DNA from: an uncultured Muribaculaceae bacterium
GTDB lineage: Bacteria; Bacteroidota; Bacteroidia; Bacteroidales; Muribaculaceae
Direction: 5' to 3'
Length of the DNA stretch: 64,000 bases
Assembly: GCA_910587475.1 (NCBI GenBank)
Contig: CAJUMR010000001.1
Span: 62,001-126,000, forward strand
Shown here: positions 8,230-16,912 of the stretch, one piece after another
Numbering within the stretch: the first letter of the stretch is position 1
Layout of the letters: every line of letters begins with the position of its first letter
Program-made: the position numbers and the translations under genes
Notes under the pieces: model-generated
The model's database searches: none
Told to the model about the DNA's origin: nothing
Seen by the model: the letters and a program-made list of their open reading frames with translations, nothing else

Positions 8230-9003
8230 TCAGATGCGTTCGACATCAGCCGCATTGAGCCAAGCTCTCGACGAATTGTTGATTTTTACGTCATACCATT
8301 TTCCGACATTGGGGTCGTCGGGCGTCGACAATGAGTCAAGAATCTCCACTTTCGTGCCCTCGTGGATAGGAACGACTTTTTCTTTCTCGCTCCTTGTTGA
8401 ACGGGGGGCGGAACTGAGATTGGTCGTCGGCACCACCACTATCGCTGATGAGTGGTTGCCGTATGCTCCGGCTGTCTGTGCAGCTATCACAATGACATAA
8501 ATGAACACGACGCATACAATCATGCCTCCGAAAAAGCCTGTTTTGCGAAGCGCGACATTTGAAGAAAATATGTAGACTGCAACAGTTGCGAGGAGGATGA
8601 CGAACATCAGTAATGCAAGCCACGCCCACGCGTTGGGTGACATCAGTGATGAAATGCTCTTGTGGACATTATTCAGAAAGCTGCTGTCGTCCTCGGGTGC
8701 ATCTTCGATGCGTGTTCTCACGAATGACAGATTTACGGCTGCTTCATCATTCGATGGGTCGATCGCAAGTGCGCGTTCATAGCTCAGGACTGCTTTCCCC
8801 AACTGGTTATCGCGGTAATAAGCGTTTCCCAGATTGAAATACAGGTCGGAAGAAAGTCCATCGGAGGCGAGAGCTTCATTGTAGAGTCCGATGGCTTCAG
8901 CATAGGCTTCGCGGTTGTATGCCGAGTCAGCCTGCTGAGCCAACGATGACGCCGATGCCGACATGCTTATGAATGTTATGAATAATGCTATGATATATTT
9001 CAT
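8230..9003 (-). CDS. batE: BatE: TPR and SH3 membrane protein
   Basis: The last gene of the Bat (Bacteroides aerotolerance) operon. It has a signal peptide (1-20), two TPR-like repeats (about 22-95: AYNREAYAEAIGLYNEALASD; YFNLGNAYYRDNQLGKAVLSYERAL), two transmembrane helices (about 127-147 and 158-177), and a C-terminal bacterial SH3-like domain (about 187-257, ending WYDVKINNSSRAWLNAADVERI). TPR modules presumably scaffold the membrane VWA proteins BatA and BatB. The order batA-batB-batC-batD-batE matches the classical operon. No terminator is obvious downstream. Confidence 0.88.
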   Translation of the reverse strand: MKYIIALFITFISMSASASSLAQQADSAYNREAYAEAIGLYNEALASDGLSSDLYFNLGNAYYRDNQLGKAVLSYERALAIDPSNDEAAVNLSFVRTRIEDAPEDDSSFLNNVHKSISSLMSPNAWAWLALLMFVILLATVAVYIFSSNVALRKTGFFGGMIVCVVFIYVIVIAAQTAGAYGNHSSAIVVVPTTNLSSAPRSTRSEKEKVVPIHEGTKVEILDSLSTPDDPNVGKWYDVKINNSSRAWLNAADVERI

Positions 9004-9040
9004 GAGAATGATTTTTTTTAGAGTATGATGATACGGCCTG

Positions 9041-10852
9041 TTATTTTTTCACATCTTCGAGACTCTTTATGGTCGAAACGGCCTTGTCGTATAACTGAGC
9101 GACCTCCTGATCTGAATGTTGAGGCGCGAAGCGTGCCATTTCACATTCATCAAGCACATAGAGGACATCTGCCACAGTCTGTTCTGATGCTCCGTAGTTT
9201 TCCAGTTTCGACGCAATGTTGTCGCGCAGCAGCTGCGATGGAGCGATGCTGAGTTTGTCGCTGACGTATCCCCACATTGCTTTGGCCAGCTCTGCATAGA
9301 ACTTGTCATTTTCATGAGCGTTCATAAATCCGCGAGCAGTTTTCAGACGCTTTGAAACCACACGGTTGGCACGAGCAAGTTTCTTGCCTTTGATATCGGC
9401 GTTGAATTTCAGCTTACGGCGATAGACAATTGCGATAACCACAAGCAACGCAACAGCTACAGCATAAATGCACCAATAGATAGCGCTGTGGAACACATAC
9501 GATAGCTCTTTGTACTGCTTGCCTGTCGAGGGCTTTATGTGCAGGATGTCGTGCATGGTCTTGTCGATCTCACGCTGCTCGACGACAGCCGAAGTCGACG
9601 AGCCTTTAGCGACATTGAGTTCGTAAGTCTTCGTTTCAAGGGTGACATATTCTTTCTTGTCGAGATCGTAGTAAACGAAAGGAGTGCCCGGGATAACGAC
9701 TTTACCTGCTTCCTGCGGCACAATTGTATAGTCAACGCGATATTCTCCGGTTGTGTTAGCTCCGACTATCTTTGCATCGATGTCGGTTTTCGGGGTATAT
9801 CGGTCTATGCTGGCCGGAAATTTGATGTCGGGCTGCTTGAGGTATCGTATATTGCCAGTACCCTTGATTGTGTACGAATATACTGCAGCTTCATTAGTCC
9901 GGAGGAGCTCCGGCTGAAGATCTGTAGAGATCGAGAAGTGACCGACTGCTCCGTCGAAGCCGGCGGGCTTGGGTTCAGGGAGTGGGGTGACCTCCAACGA
10001 TGCTACGTTGGATTCGGTTGTCACTTGTCGTTCGATTGGACGTTGGGTTTGGAAAAATCCCATATTGACCAATTCAAACTGCTGGATGGTTATGTCGTAT
10101 TTTCCTGAGTTGACAGTGAGTTTTCCCGATTTCTGAGGATAAAGCAGCAAGCGCTTCAGTACGGCTGTGTTATAGTTCTGTCCGTTGTAGTTTTCGAGGT
10201 TTACTTCAAGATTGACAGGCAGTTCTTCCGACAGGAAGCCATCGAAGAGAGGTTGCTGCGTCACCAGGAAGCTTGTGATCGAATACTTTGTGTAGACTTT
10301 GATTGTAGCCATCACTGCTTCTTGTTCGAGGGCATGTGTTTTCGAGAATGACACTCTGACAAAAAGATCGTTGGGCGATACAGATCCGGGACGATGTGTC
10401 GATGGATCGACAGCACTGACCTGAGGTGACTGCTGTTGACCCGATTGCTGCACTTGTTTATCGGGAGGAAGGATTTCGAATGTTACGGATTTAGAAGTAT
10501 AGTTTTTGCCTCCGGAATTAACGGTCACTTCTGGCACGGTCACTTTGCCCGGCGTAGTTGCACGGTACATGTAGGTGTAGTCTACAGACGTTGACGATGA
10601 CATCTGGCCGTTGATATACTGGCTGCTTGACATCGTTGATACTGACGGTCCATAGAGTAGGTCACAACCATTCAGTTCCGGTGGTTTCGGGGCATTGGTC
10701 TGACCGTTCGATAGCCGGAATGTCAGAGAAAAATTGCGACCTGCTATCACATTGCCTGGCGGCACAACTTTGAATGACGTCTGACAAAGAGCGCTCACAG
10801 ATGTGAACACTGCCAGAAGTAAAATAGTGAAACGAATTTGGCGTGTGATCAT
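9041..10852 (-). CDS. batD: BatD: large periplasmic Bat protein with C-terminal TM
   Basis: A 603-residue protein with a signal peptide (cleaved about residue 23, SALCQ), beta-rich Ig-like periplasmic repeats, and one transmembrane helix near residue 470 (YWCIYAVAVALLVVIAIVY) followed by a basic cytoplasmic tail. The start FKVVPPGNVIAGRNFSLTFRL and the block ATTPGKVTVPEVTVNSGGKNYTSKSV are typical of BatD/oxygen-tolerance proteins. BatD is needed for aerotolerance or envelope stress survival in some Bacteroides, though its biochemical task is unknown. It starts 3 bp after batC ends and is followed 37 bp later by batE, so all are one transcription unit. Confidence 0.9.
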   Translation of the reverse strand: MITRQIRFTILLLAVFTSVSALCQTSFKVVPPGNVIAGRNFSLTFRLSNGQTNAPKPPELNGCDLLYGPSVSTMSSSQYINGQMSSSTSVDYTYMYRATTPGKVTVPEVTVNSGGKNYTSKSVTFEILPPDKQVQQSGQQQSPQVSAVDPSTHRPGSVSPNDLFVRVSFSKTHALEQEAVMATIKVYTKYSITSFLVTQQPLFDGFLSEELPVNLEVNLENYNGQNYNTAVLKRLLLYPQKSGKLTVNSGKYDITIQQFELVNMGFFQTQRPIERQVTTESNVASLEVTPLPEPKPAGFDGAVGHFSISTDLQPELLRTNEAAVYSYTIKGTGNIRYLKQPDIKFPASIDRYTPKTDIDAKIVGANTTGEYRVDYTIVPQEAGKVVIPGTPFVYYDLDKKEYVTLETKTYELNVAKGSSTSAVVEQREIDKTMHDILHIKPSTGKQYKELSYVFHSAIYWCIYAVAVALLVVIAIVYRRKLKFNADIKGKKLARANRVVSKRLKTARGFMNAHENDKFYAELAKAMWGYVSDKLSIAPSQLLRDNIASKLENYGASEQTVADVLYVLDECEMARFAPQHSDQEVAQLYDKAVSTIKSLEDVKK

Positions 10853-10855
10853 TTT

Positions 10856-11608
10856 TTACCAAGGTTTATCGGTCGTCGAGCGGCCACCGTTTTTGACTTC
10901 TTGTTCCTGCACTTTCTTTCTTGTGCTGTTTTCCTTGTTTTGTACAGACTGAAGGATCTGTTCAGCGCTTTGAGTCATCTGCTGTTGTTGCTGCTGCTGT
11001 TGTTGTTGCTGTTGCTGCTGTTGATCCTGTTGGTCTTGTTGCTGCTCCTGCTGTTGTTGCTGCTGTTGTTGTTGCTGTTGATCCTGATCCTGGTCCTGAT
11101 TCTGATCTTGATTTTGCTCTTGTTCCTGCTGCTGCAACTGAGCGATGCGCAGATTCTGTCGGGTCAGCAGGTTGTCGGGATTTTTGCGCAAAGCGCTTTT
11201 ATACTGCTCAATGGCGCCAGCGTAGTCTCCTTCGCGGTATGCCATGTTGCCCATATTGTAGTAAGACTTCTCGACCAGAACTTCATCGCCTGAAGTCCGG
11301 GCGATGTTTTCAAATATTTCAGCGGCCTTAACGCGCGGGTCATTGGCTGTGCCGCGGTTGTCTTCATTGGCCATGTGCGTCAATGTCACAGCTTTGTTAA
11401 ACATTGCTGCATCTGACCCCGGGTTTTCGACAAGCGCTTTTTCATATAAAGCGAACGCCTCGACATAATTACTGTCGGCAAACGCTTTGTTGCCTTCTTT
11501 TATAAGATTGCGTTCGGCCTTTACCGATTTTGCAGATGCAATGCATGGCGAAGCCATCATTGCTGCCATGCAAGCGCCGTAAAATATATTGCGAGTTATC
11601 TTTTTCAT
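10856..11608 (-). CDS. batC: BatC: TPR protein with long glutamine-rich tract
   Basis: A 250-residue exported protein: signal peptide (MKKITRNIF...CIASA), TPR-like repeats (about 30-140), then an extended Gln-rich region of about 55 residues with interspersed Asp, Glu and Asn, and a short C-terminal tail (VQNKENSTRKKVQEQEVKN). BatC is the TPR partner of the Bat VWA proteins. I chose the ATG at 11608 because it starts a standard signal peptide; an upstream in-frame extension to 11677 would overlap batB. The Gln tract makes the gene prone to in-frame length change by repeat slippage. Confidence 0.87.
   Translation of the reverse strand: MKKITRNIFYGACMAAMMASPCIASAKSVKAERNLIKEGNKAFADSNYVEAFALYEKALVENPGSDAAMFNKAVTLTHMANEDNRGTANDPRVKAAEIFENIARTSGDEVLVEKSYYNMGNMAYREGDYAGAIEQYKSALRKNPDNLLTRQNLRIAQLQQQEQEQNQDQNQDQDQDQQQQQQQQQQQEQQQDQQDQQQQQQQQQQQQQQQMTQSAEQILQSVQNKENSTRKKVQEQEVKNGGRSTTDKPW
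10979..11138 (-). repeat. CAA/CAG trinucleotide tract encoding poly-Gln in BatC
   Basis: On the minus strand nearly every codon is CAA or CAG, with occasional GAT, GAG or AAT. It encodes two long Gln runs plus Gln-Asp and Gln-Asn alternations. The mixed CAA/CAG use reduces perfect-repeat length but still offers many slippage registers. Any unit change stays in frame. Confidence 0.9.
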
Positions 11609-11615
11609 GACCCAA

Positions 11616-12656
11616 TCACTTTGTTTTAGTAAAGAAATTGATGTTTTTAAGCCAACCGATCTTACGGTCGAGGACAAATATGTCTGCCAACATAAAGATG
11701 AGGGCTATCCACGCAAAAGTGGGAAATTGCTCTGCGCTTGCTTTATAATTGACTCTTTTGAACTCTGATTTTTCGAGTTGGTCAAGCTTGTCGGTGAGCT
11801 GACTGATCGCATTGCCCGCGGCTCCGTTGACATAGATACCATCTCCGGCCTCGGCAATGGCTTTGCCGATTTTTTCATCAATGGTCGTGAGAACCACTTT
11901 GCCTTCGGCGTCGCGCATGAAGTCACCTTTTGATCCAGGCAGGGGGATCGGCGCACCTTTAGCAGATCCGAGACCTATGACATCAACCTGTATGCCGGCT
12001 TCAGATGCCGCCTTAGCAGCTTCTACGGCCGCACCTTCATGGTCCTCCGCATCAGTTATGAGGATTATGGCTTTGTGGACATCGTTTGACGATGAAAAGC
12101 TCTCTGCCGACATTTTTATAGCCTCGGCAAGCGATGTGCCTTGATATGAGATCAATTCGGGCGAAAGATCGTTGAGATACATCTTTGCAGATATATAGTC
12201 AGTCGTCAGCGGTAATTGAAGCTTTGGTTCACCGGCAAATATGACCATGCCGACTTTATCGTTTTCGAGTTTGTCGACCAGACGCTCGAGGTTGAGGCGC
12301 GCACGGTCGAGACGCGATATGCCGTTAGGGTCGTCGGTCGATGATGCGAGCATCGAGTTGGATATGTCAAAAGCGATCATGATCTCTATACCTTTGACAT
12401 TCGTCTCCTGTTCTTTTTGTCCGGCGCGAGGACGCGCGATCACGATGATCAGTGCGGTAAGTGCGAGCAGTTCGAGCACGATCTTTATCCGCGGTTGATA
12501 TTTCGATGCATCAGGCATCAGCTTGGCGACAGTCTCGGGATTGCCGAAGCGTTTGATTTTCCTCAGACGTGACGCTCTTGCCCAAACGTAGAGCAATGCA
12601 AACAGCACGACAAGGCCGAGCAGATATAAATGGAGTGGATAAGCGAAATCAAACAT
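11616..12656 (-). CDS. batB: BatB: membrane-anchored von Willebrand factor A protein
   Basis: A 346-residue protein with two N-terminal hydrophobic helices (about 5-25 and 55-78), a VWA domain (about 88-285) and a C-terminal helix (about 312-330), as in BatB. The MIDAS metal site is visible as DISNSM (DxSxS, about 95-100), the distal Thr in YQGTSL and Asp in LITDAEDH. VWA MIDAS sites bind divalent metal and mediate protein-protein contacts. It lies between batA and batC with small gaps (32 and 7 bp). It is paralogous to BatA and they may form a hetero-complex, as inferred from the conserved pairing of these genes. Confidence 0.92.
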   Translation of the reverse strand: MFDFAYPLHLYLLGLVVLFALLYVWARASRLRKIKRFGNPETVAKLMPDASKYQPRIKIVLELLALTALIIVIARPRAGQKEQETNVKGIEIMIAFDISNSMLASSTDDPNGISRLDRARLNLERLVDKLENDKVGMVIFAGEPKLQLPLTTDYISAKMYLNDLSPELISYQGTSLAEAIKMSAESFSSSNDVHKAIILITDAEDHEGAAVEAAKAASEAGIQVDVIGLGSAKGAPIPLPGSKGDFMRDAEGKVVLTTIDEKIGKAIAEAGDGIYVNGAAGNAISQLTDKLDQLEKSEFKRVNYKASAEQFPTFAWIALIFMLADIFVLDRKIGWLKNINFFTKTK

Positions 12657-12688
12657 ATTATCAAATGATTATGATCTGTCTGTTAATA

Positions 12689-13675
12689 TTAAGGTATGGA
12701 GCGAAGGATTGTGTAACGGAGCAGAAGCTCGATTGCAAACAAACCTAATGCGAGCCATGCCCACATCATGTAATTATCTTCGGTATGTGAGAAATGACGT
12801 ACGTCCATCTGAGTTTTCTCAAGCGCGTCGATTTCATGGAACACGTCTTCAAGAACGCGGTTGTCAGTTGCTCGGAAATATTTGCCACCGGTGCTTTGCG
12901 CTATGCTCTGAAGGGTAGCCTCATCGATGACGACGGGTAGCTTGACATATTCAATTCGTCCGAGCATATCGGGACGGGGGAAGTCGGCCATGCCGTTGGT
13001 GCCGATGCCGACTGCATAGATTTTTACGCCCATTTCCTTAGCTACCTCTGCAGCCATCTGGGGGGTAGCCACGCCGGTGTTGTTCGAACCGTCGGTGAGC
13101 AGAATTATGCTTTTGCTTTTCGCTTTGCCTTCTTTAAGACGATTGAGCGATGTTGCGATGCCGTCACCGATGGCCGTGCCATCTTCTATCATATCAGTGC
13201 TCACTCCGTTGATATAGCTCAGCAATTGAGTGCGGTCAACCGTCATCGGAACACCTGTAAGGCTTTCACCGGCAAAGATCACGAGTCCGATGTTATCCGA
13301 CTCTCTTCCGTTGATGAACTTCGCAGCAACGTTTTTCGCAGCTTCAAGTCGGTCAGGTTGGAAATCGCGGGCAAGCATACTGGTCGACACGTCGAGAGCG
13401 ATGACGATGTCTGTGCCTTCTGTAGAGCTCGTGCGCCAGCTGTCTTTAAGCTGTGGGCGTGCGAGCACTATTATCAGGCAGCCTAACGCGGCAAGTCTTA
13501 GCACGAAAAGCCCGTGACGCAGATAGACTTTCCATGTGCGCCCGATAGCTGCGAAAGCCTTTGTCGACGACAAGGCCATCGACGCGTGGGAATTACGGTA
13601 CTTGAGTATATACCATGCGATAAGCGGTATATAGAGCAAGAATAGCCATAAATATTGAGGTTGCGACAATTGCAT
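12689..13675 (-). CDS. batA: BatA: membrane-anchored von Willebrand factor A protein
   Basis: A 328-residue BatA: N-terminal helices (about 8-24 and 55-75), a VWA domain (about 88-290) with MIDAS motif DVSTSM, the Thr in EDGTAIGDG and LLTDGSNNTG, and a C-terminal helix (MMWAWLALGLFAIELLLRY). Residues LARPQLKDSWRTSSTEGTDIVIALD just before the VWA are characteristic. It forms the core of the Bat complex with BatB. The neighbours are the accessory gene upstream (13 bp gap) and batB downstream (32 bp gap). Confidence 0.93.
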   Translation of the reverse strand: MQLSQPQYLWLFLLYIPLIAWYILKYRNSHASMALSSTKAFAAIGRTWKVYLRHGLFVLRLAALGCLIIVLARPQLKDSWRTSSTEGTDIVIALDVSTSMLARDFQPDRLEAAKNVAAKFINGRESDNIGLVIFAGESLTGVPMTVDRTQLLSYINGVSTDMIEDGTAIGDGIATSLNRLKEGKAKSKSIILLTDGSNNTGVATPQMAAEVAKEMGVKIYAVGIGTNGMADFPRPDMLGRIEYVKLPVVIDEATLQSIAQSTGGKYFRATDNRVLEDVFHEIDALEKTQMDVRHFSHTEDNYMMWAWLALGLFAIELLLRYTILRSIP

Positions 13676-13688
13676 AGTAGTTGTTGAT

Positions 13689-14681
13689 TTATTTAGAATT
13701 TGACTCCTTTACATCAGACGAGGTCTTATCTTCGCCCTCGGGCTCTACTGGAGGCAAGGGCTTGGAGTCTTCGACAAATTTTACTGCTGAGTTGAAAGCC
13801 TTGATGTTGTCATCGGGCAACGGCCGCACTTTGGCAAATTTGACAAAGTCAGCGATCTCAAGTATCTGTTTCATAAGATCTGAGCCTGGTTTTGTCTCTT
13901 TGTTATGGCGGAGAGTGTCAACGATCTGTGTACTTGACATCTCCATCGCATTGATGCCGAAGCGTCCGTCGAGATACTGGCGGAGGATCTCTGTAAGTTC
14001 TGTGTAGTATTCTTTTTCGCGTCCGCTTTGCGGAAGTTTTTTAGCTTGGAGATCGTTAAGCCTCATTACAGCAAGGTCGTAGGGCGGTGTGATCTTGACG
14101 GGCTTAGACATAATGCCTTTTTTACGACGTAAAAGCAGTACGGCACATGCAATCAGGCCTATCGCGGCCAACGCTACGAACACCCATATCCACCAGTTGG
14201 GGATAATGTCATACCAGCGGGTAGGGACACTGACAACGCTTTCCATCGGATTGATGTCGGTCAATGTGTCGAGATCTACTTCCACAACTTTCAGCGTAAC
14301 AACATCAGAACTCAAGGTGTCGTCGCCTATGGCGTATCTGAAAGGCGGAAGTGTGACAGTCCCCGGGTCGAATGCTTGTATCGTGTAATCATATGCAAGT
14401 TCGATGCGTCCGTTGCCATGATCGATAGTGTCTATGCTGAGGTCGGATATCTCGATGCCGAAATATTCTTTACCGGTTTCCGGAGCATCTACCAACAAAC
14501 CGTCATTAGTGTTTTTCAGCACCTCAAGCCGCAGTTTAGCTTTTGAGCCTTGAACGACTGAGGTTGAGTCGATAACAGCCTTGATAGACTCAGATCCGGC
14601 AGCTTCTGAAGTCAGAGGTGCCGATAGTGCTATCATGGCTACTGAAGCGACCGAATATATTTGTTTCAAAAACGGGTTCAT
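13689..14681 (-). CDS. Bat-operon accessory membrane protein (DUF4381-like)
   Basis: A 330-residue protein with a signal peptide (about 1-27), a periplasmic beta-rich domain resembling BatD's repeat (SIKAVIDSTSVVQGSKAKLRLEV ... DPGTVTLPPFRYAIGDD), one transmembrane helix (about 163-185, IWVFVALAAIGLIACAVLLL then RRKK) and a cytoplasmic helical domain (YDLAVMRLNDLQAKKLPQSGREKEYYTELTEILRQYLDGRFG), the part resembling DUF4381-like proteins in MoxR-DUF58-VWA operons. Its position between the DUF58 gene and batA fits that role. It lacks an accepted gene symbol. A coupling function between MoxR/DUF58 and the VWA complex is an inference from gene order. Confidence 0.75.
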   Translation of the reverse strand: MNPFLKQIYSVASVAMIALSAPLTSEAAGSESIKAVIDSTSVVQGSKAKLRLEVLKNTNDGLLVDAPETGKEYFGIEISDLSIDTIDHGNGRIELAYDYTIQAFDPGTVTLPPFRYAIGDDTLSSDVVTLKVVEVDLDTLTDINPMESVVSVPTRWYDIIPNWWIWVFVALAAIGLIACAVLLLRRKKGIMSKPVKITPPYDLAVMRLNDLQAKKLPQSGREKEYYTELTEILRQYLDGRFGINAMEMSSTQIVDTLRHNKETKPGSDLMKQILEIADFVKFAKVRPLPDDNIKAFNSAVKFVEDSKPLPPVEPEGEDKTSSDVKESNSK

Positions 14682-14718
14682 GAGTATATGATGATGTTAG
14701 TTGTGGCTATTCTTGCGA

Positions 14719-15594
14719 TTAACGGGTGCCTCTGTTTTTGAAAAGGCTCATCAGTGCTACGACATAGTCTTCGTCTGTGGCGACTGTTGCATAGTCGACC
14801 CGACTGCTTCTCAAAGTCGATGACATTGCCTGCTGTCTGTCGTACCACCATTTGTCGTAAGCTTTCCTGACTTTGGCCGATGATGTGTCGATCCAGCGTG
14901 TTGCTCCGGTTTCAAGATCATTGACCCTCATCAGTCCGACGTCAGGCAGGTGGGAATCACGCTTGTCGTAGACTTGCAGAGCCATAAGGTCGTGTTTGTT
15001 GCCTGCGATTGTCATCGGCTTGCCGTAGTCGCTTTCGTCAATAAAATCAGAAATCAGGAACATTGTGCATCTCTTTTTCATCGCATCGGTGAGATACCTC
15101 ATGGCGAGAGCTATGTCTGTTCCGGAATTTGTAGGTTTGAAATCGAGTAATTCGCGTATTATAAATAAAATATGCTTTTTACCTTTTTTAGGCGGAATGA
15201 ATTTCTCTATTTTGTCGGAGAAAAATACAGCTCCGATCTTATCGTTGTTCTGAATTGCCGAAAAAGCCAGCGTAGCCGATATTTCAGCAATCATCTGGCG
15301 CTTTTCATCGCCTACAGCTCCAAAATTGCGGCTTCCCGAAACATCGACAACGAGCATGACCGTCAGTTCACGCTCTTCTTCATATACCTTGACAAACGGA
15401 CGGTTGTGTCGCGCAGTAACGTTCCAGTCGATATCGCGTATATCATCGCCGTATTGGTACTCACGAACCTCCGAAAACATCATGCCGCGGCCTTTGAATG
15501 CCGAGTGATACTCGCCGGCAAAGATGTTTTGCGATAGTCCGCGGGTTTTGATCTCGATTTTGCGGACTTTTTTTAAAAGTTCAGTAGAATCCAT
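14719..15594 (-). CDS. DUF58 domain protein of the MoxR-Bat operon
   Basis: A 291-residue soluble protein with the DUF58 signature GEYHSAFKGRGMMFSEVREYQYGDDIRDIDWNVTAR region (about 27-64), followed by a VWA-like fold with DVSGSRNFG (about 90-98) and FLISDFIDESDYG. DUF58 proteins accompany MoxR ATPases in nearly all such operons and are presumed substrates or partners of the chaperone-like ATPase. The first DxSxS-like position is present (DVSGS), so metal binding is possible. A GC-rich hairpin separates it from moxR upstream. Confidence 0.9.
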   Translation of the reverse strand: MDSTELLKKVRKIEIKTRGLSQNIFAGEYHSAFKGRGMMFSEVREYQYGDDIRDIDWNVTARHNRPFVKVYEEERELTVMLVVDVSGSRNFGAVGDEKRQMIAEISATLAFSAIQNNDKIGAVFFSDKIEKFIPPKKGKKHILFIIRELLDFKPTNSGTDIALAMRYLTDAMKKRCTMFLISDFIDESDYGKPMTIAGNKHDLMALQVYDKRDSHLPDVGLMRVNDLETGATRWIDTSSAKVRKAYDKWWYDRQQAMSSTLRSSRVDYATVATDEDYVVALMSLFKNRGTR

Positions 15595-15635
15595 ATAGTC
15601 GCGTAGGAAGAATTAAATATTAGAAAAGTGCGGTG

Positions 15636-15659
15636 CGGCCGGCTTGTGAAAGCCGGCCG
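15636..15659 (-). terminator. GC-rich hairpin between moxR and the DUF58 gene
   Basis: A perfect 10-bp stem (CGGCCGGCTT / AAGCCGGCCG) with a 4-base loop. On the minus strand it is followed, after 8 bases, by TTTTCTAATATTT. That is suboptimal for an intrinsic terminator but could partly attenuate, lowering expression of the DUF58-Bat genes relative to moxR, or act as an RNA-stability barrier. Confidence 0.55.
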
Positions 15660-15666
15660 TATCTGT

Positions 15667-16662
15667 TTAAGGCACTTGTATTTTGTCGAGGATCTCGGTA
15701 ATGATTTCGTCTGTGGTGATATTGTTTGCCTCGGCTTCATAGGTGACGCCGATACGGTGGCGGAGCACATCGTGGCACACGGCGATGACATCTTCGGGGA
15801 TGACAAAACCGCGCTGGTGCAGGAACGCATAGGCTCGGGCTGCACGTGCAAGGCTTATCGACGCACGCGGAGATGCACCGAAAGATATGATGCTTGTCAG
15901 GTCGTTCAAACCGTAGTCCGCCGGGTAGCGGGTTGCAAATACGATGTCAACGATATAGCGTTCGATCTTCTCGTCGACGTAGATCTGTTCGACGATTTTC
16001 TGAGCCTCGGTGATTTCTTCGGGTTTGATCAAGGCTTCGATCTTGCGTTTTTCATTGCTGATGTTCTGTCTGATGATTATGCGTTCTTCATCCTTTGTAG
16101 GATAACCGATCACTACCTTCATGAGGAAACGGTCGACCTGAGCTTCAGGCAGAGGATATGTGCCTTCCTGTTCGATGGGGTTCTGGGTTGCCATCACAAG
16201 GAATGGCTCGTCGAGAGGGAAGGTGTTGTCGCCGATGGTCACCTGGCGTTCCTGCATCGCTTCGAGCAGTGCGCTCTGCACTTTTGCCGGCGCACGGTTG
16301 ATTTCATCTGCGAGTACAAAGTTGGCGAAAATCGGACCTTTCTTCACTTGGAATTGTTCGCTCTTCACGCTATAGACCATCGTACCGATAACATCGGCCG
16401 GCAGAAGGTCGGGTGTGAACTGAACGCGGCTGTATTTTGCATCGATCAGCTGTGCGAGGGTTTTGATTGCAAGTGTCTTTGCCAGACCCGGCACACCTTC
16501 GAGCAGAACATGGCCATTAGAAAGAAGCGCGATAAGAAGTGACTCCACAAGGTGTTTCTGACCGACGATTGTCTGGTCCATTCCATGTGTTATCAGATTG
16601 ATAAAATCGCTTTTGCTTGCTACGAGAGCATTTAGCTCTCTGATGTTTACAGATTCACTCAT
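15667..16662 (-). CDS. MoxR-family AAA+ ATPase
   Basis: A 331-residue AAA+ ATPase of the MoxR group: Walker A in LEGVPGLAKTLAIKTL (about 54-69), Walker B FVLADEINRAPAKVQSALLEAMQE with its AAA+ Asp-Glu, sensor 1 (ATQNPIEQEGTYPLPEAQVDRF) and a C-terminal lid with SFGASPRASISLARAARAYA. MoxR proteins act as chaperone-like remodellers for VWA-domain proteins; here the partners would be DUF58, BatA and BatB encoded downstream. It is the first gene of the operon, with a candidate promoter 73 bp upstream. Confidence 0.93.
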   Translation of the reverse strand: MSESVNIRELNALVASKSDFINLITHGMDQTIVGQKHLVESLLIALLSNGHVLLEGVPGLAKTLAIKTLAQLIDAKYSRVQFTPDLLPADVIGTMVYSVKSEQFQVKKGPIFANFVLADEINRAPAKVQSALLEAMQERQVTIGDNTFPLDEPFLVMATQNPIEQEGTYPLPEAQVDRFLMKVVIGYPTKDEERIIIRQNISNEKRKIEALIKPEEITEAQKIVEQIYVDEKIERYIVDIVFATRYPADYGLNDLTSIISFGASPRASISLARAARAYAFLHQRGFVIPEDVIAVCHDVLRHRIGVTYEAEANNITTDEIITEILDKIQVP

Positions 16663-16734
16663 AAGTGATGTTATAATTGAAAGTTTTAATATTTAGCGTA
16701 GATGACAGCCGATGAGTCCTCCGGCTTTCCTATA

Positions 16735-16742
16735 CAAAATTA
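16735..16742 (-). promoter_or_regulatory. Candidate -7 element for the moxR-bat operon
   Basis: On the minus strand the sequence reads TAATTTTG, a match to the Bacteroidetes -7 consensus TAnnTTTG. Spacing to the moxR start would leave a leader of about 65 bases. A good -33 TTTG at 19-21 bp is not present, so the assignment rests on the -7 box. Confidence 0.45.
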
Positions 16743-16826
16743 CAATTATAACAACGACTTCTTTAAAAGGGAGTGTTAATTTTATCTATTAAGTCTTTAA
16801 TCTGTTAAACTTTAACTTTTTTTGTG

Positions 16827-16849
16827 GGATTGACAGGGCCTGTCATTCC
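16827..16849. repeat. Palindrome in the moxR upstream gap
   Basis: GGATTGACAGG and CCTGTCATTCC form an 11-bp inverted repeat with one mismatch around a single central base. The 16663-16912 gap is otherwise AT-rich, with two other small stems (near GCATGTTTTTATGC and AGCCGGGCAAGGCT). No T-run follows on the minus strand, so it is not a convincing terminator for the HU-LysM gene. Confidence 0.4.
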
Positions 16850-16912
16850 GATTCGCTGTCGCAAGCGCATGTTTTTATGCTCCTTAGCCTTGCCCGGCTG
16901 GAATGCCAAGGA

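Noticed and set aside
10979..11138. CRISPR-like or tandem DNA array
   Set aside because: The repeat unit is a codon, with no spacers, and it lies inside the batC frame.
10838..11293. Plus-strand Leu-rich frame across the batC glutamine repeat
   Set aside because: It is the reverse complement of the CAA/CAG tract, giving Leu runs by codon mirror. No start context, and batC is clearly the gene.
15628..16542. Long plus-strand open frame antisense to moxR
   Set aside because: The moxR frame has every AAA+ motif; the antisense product has no recognisable domain and no promoter or relatives I know.
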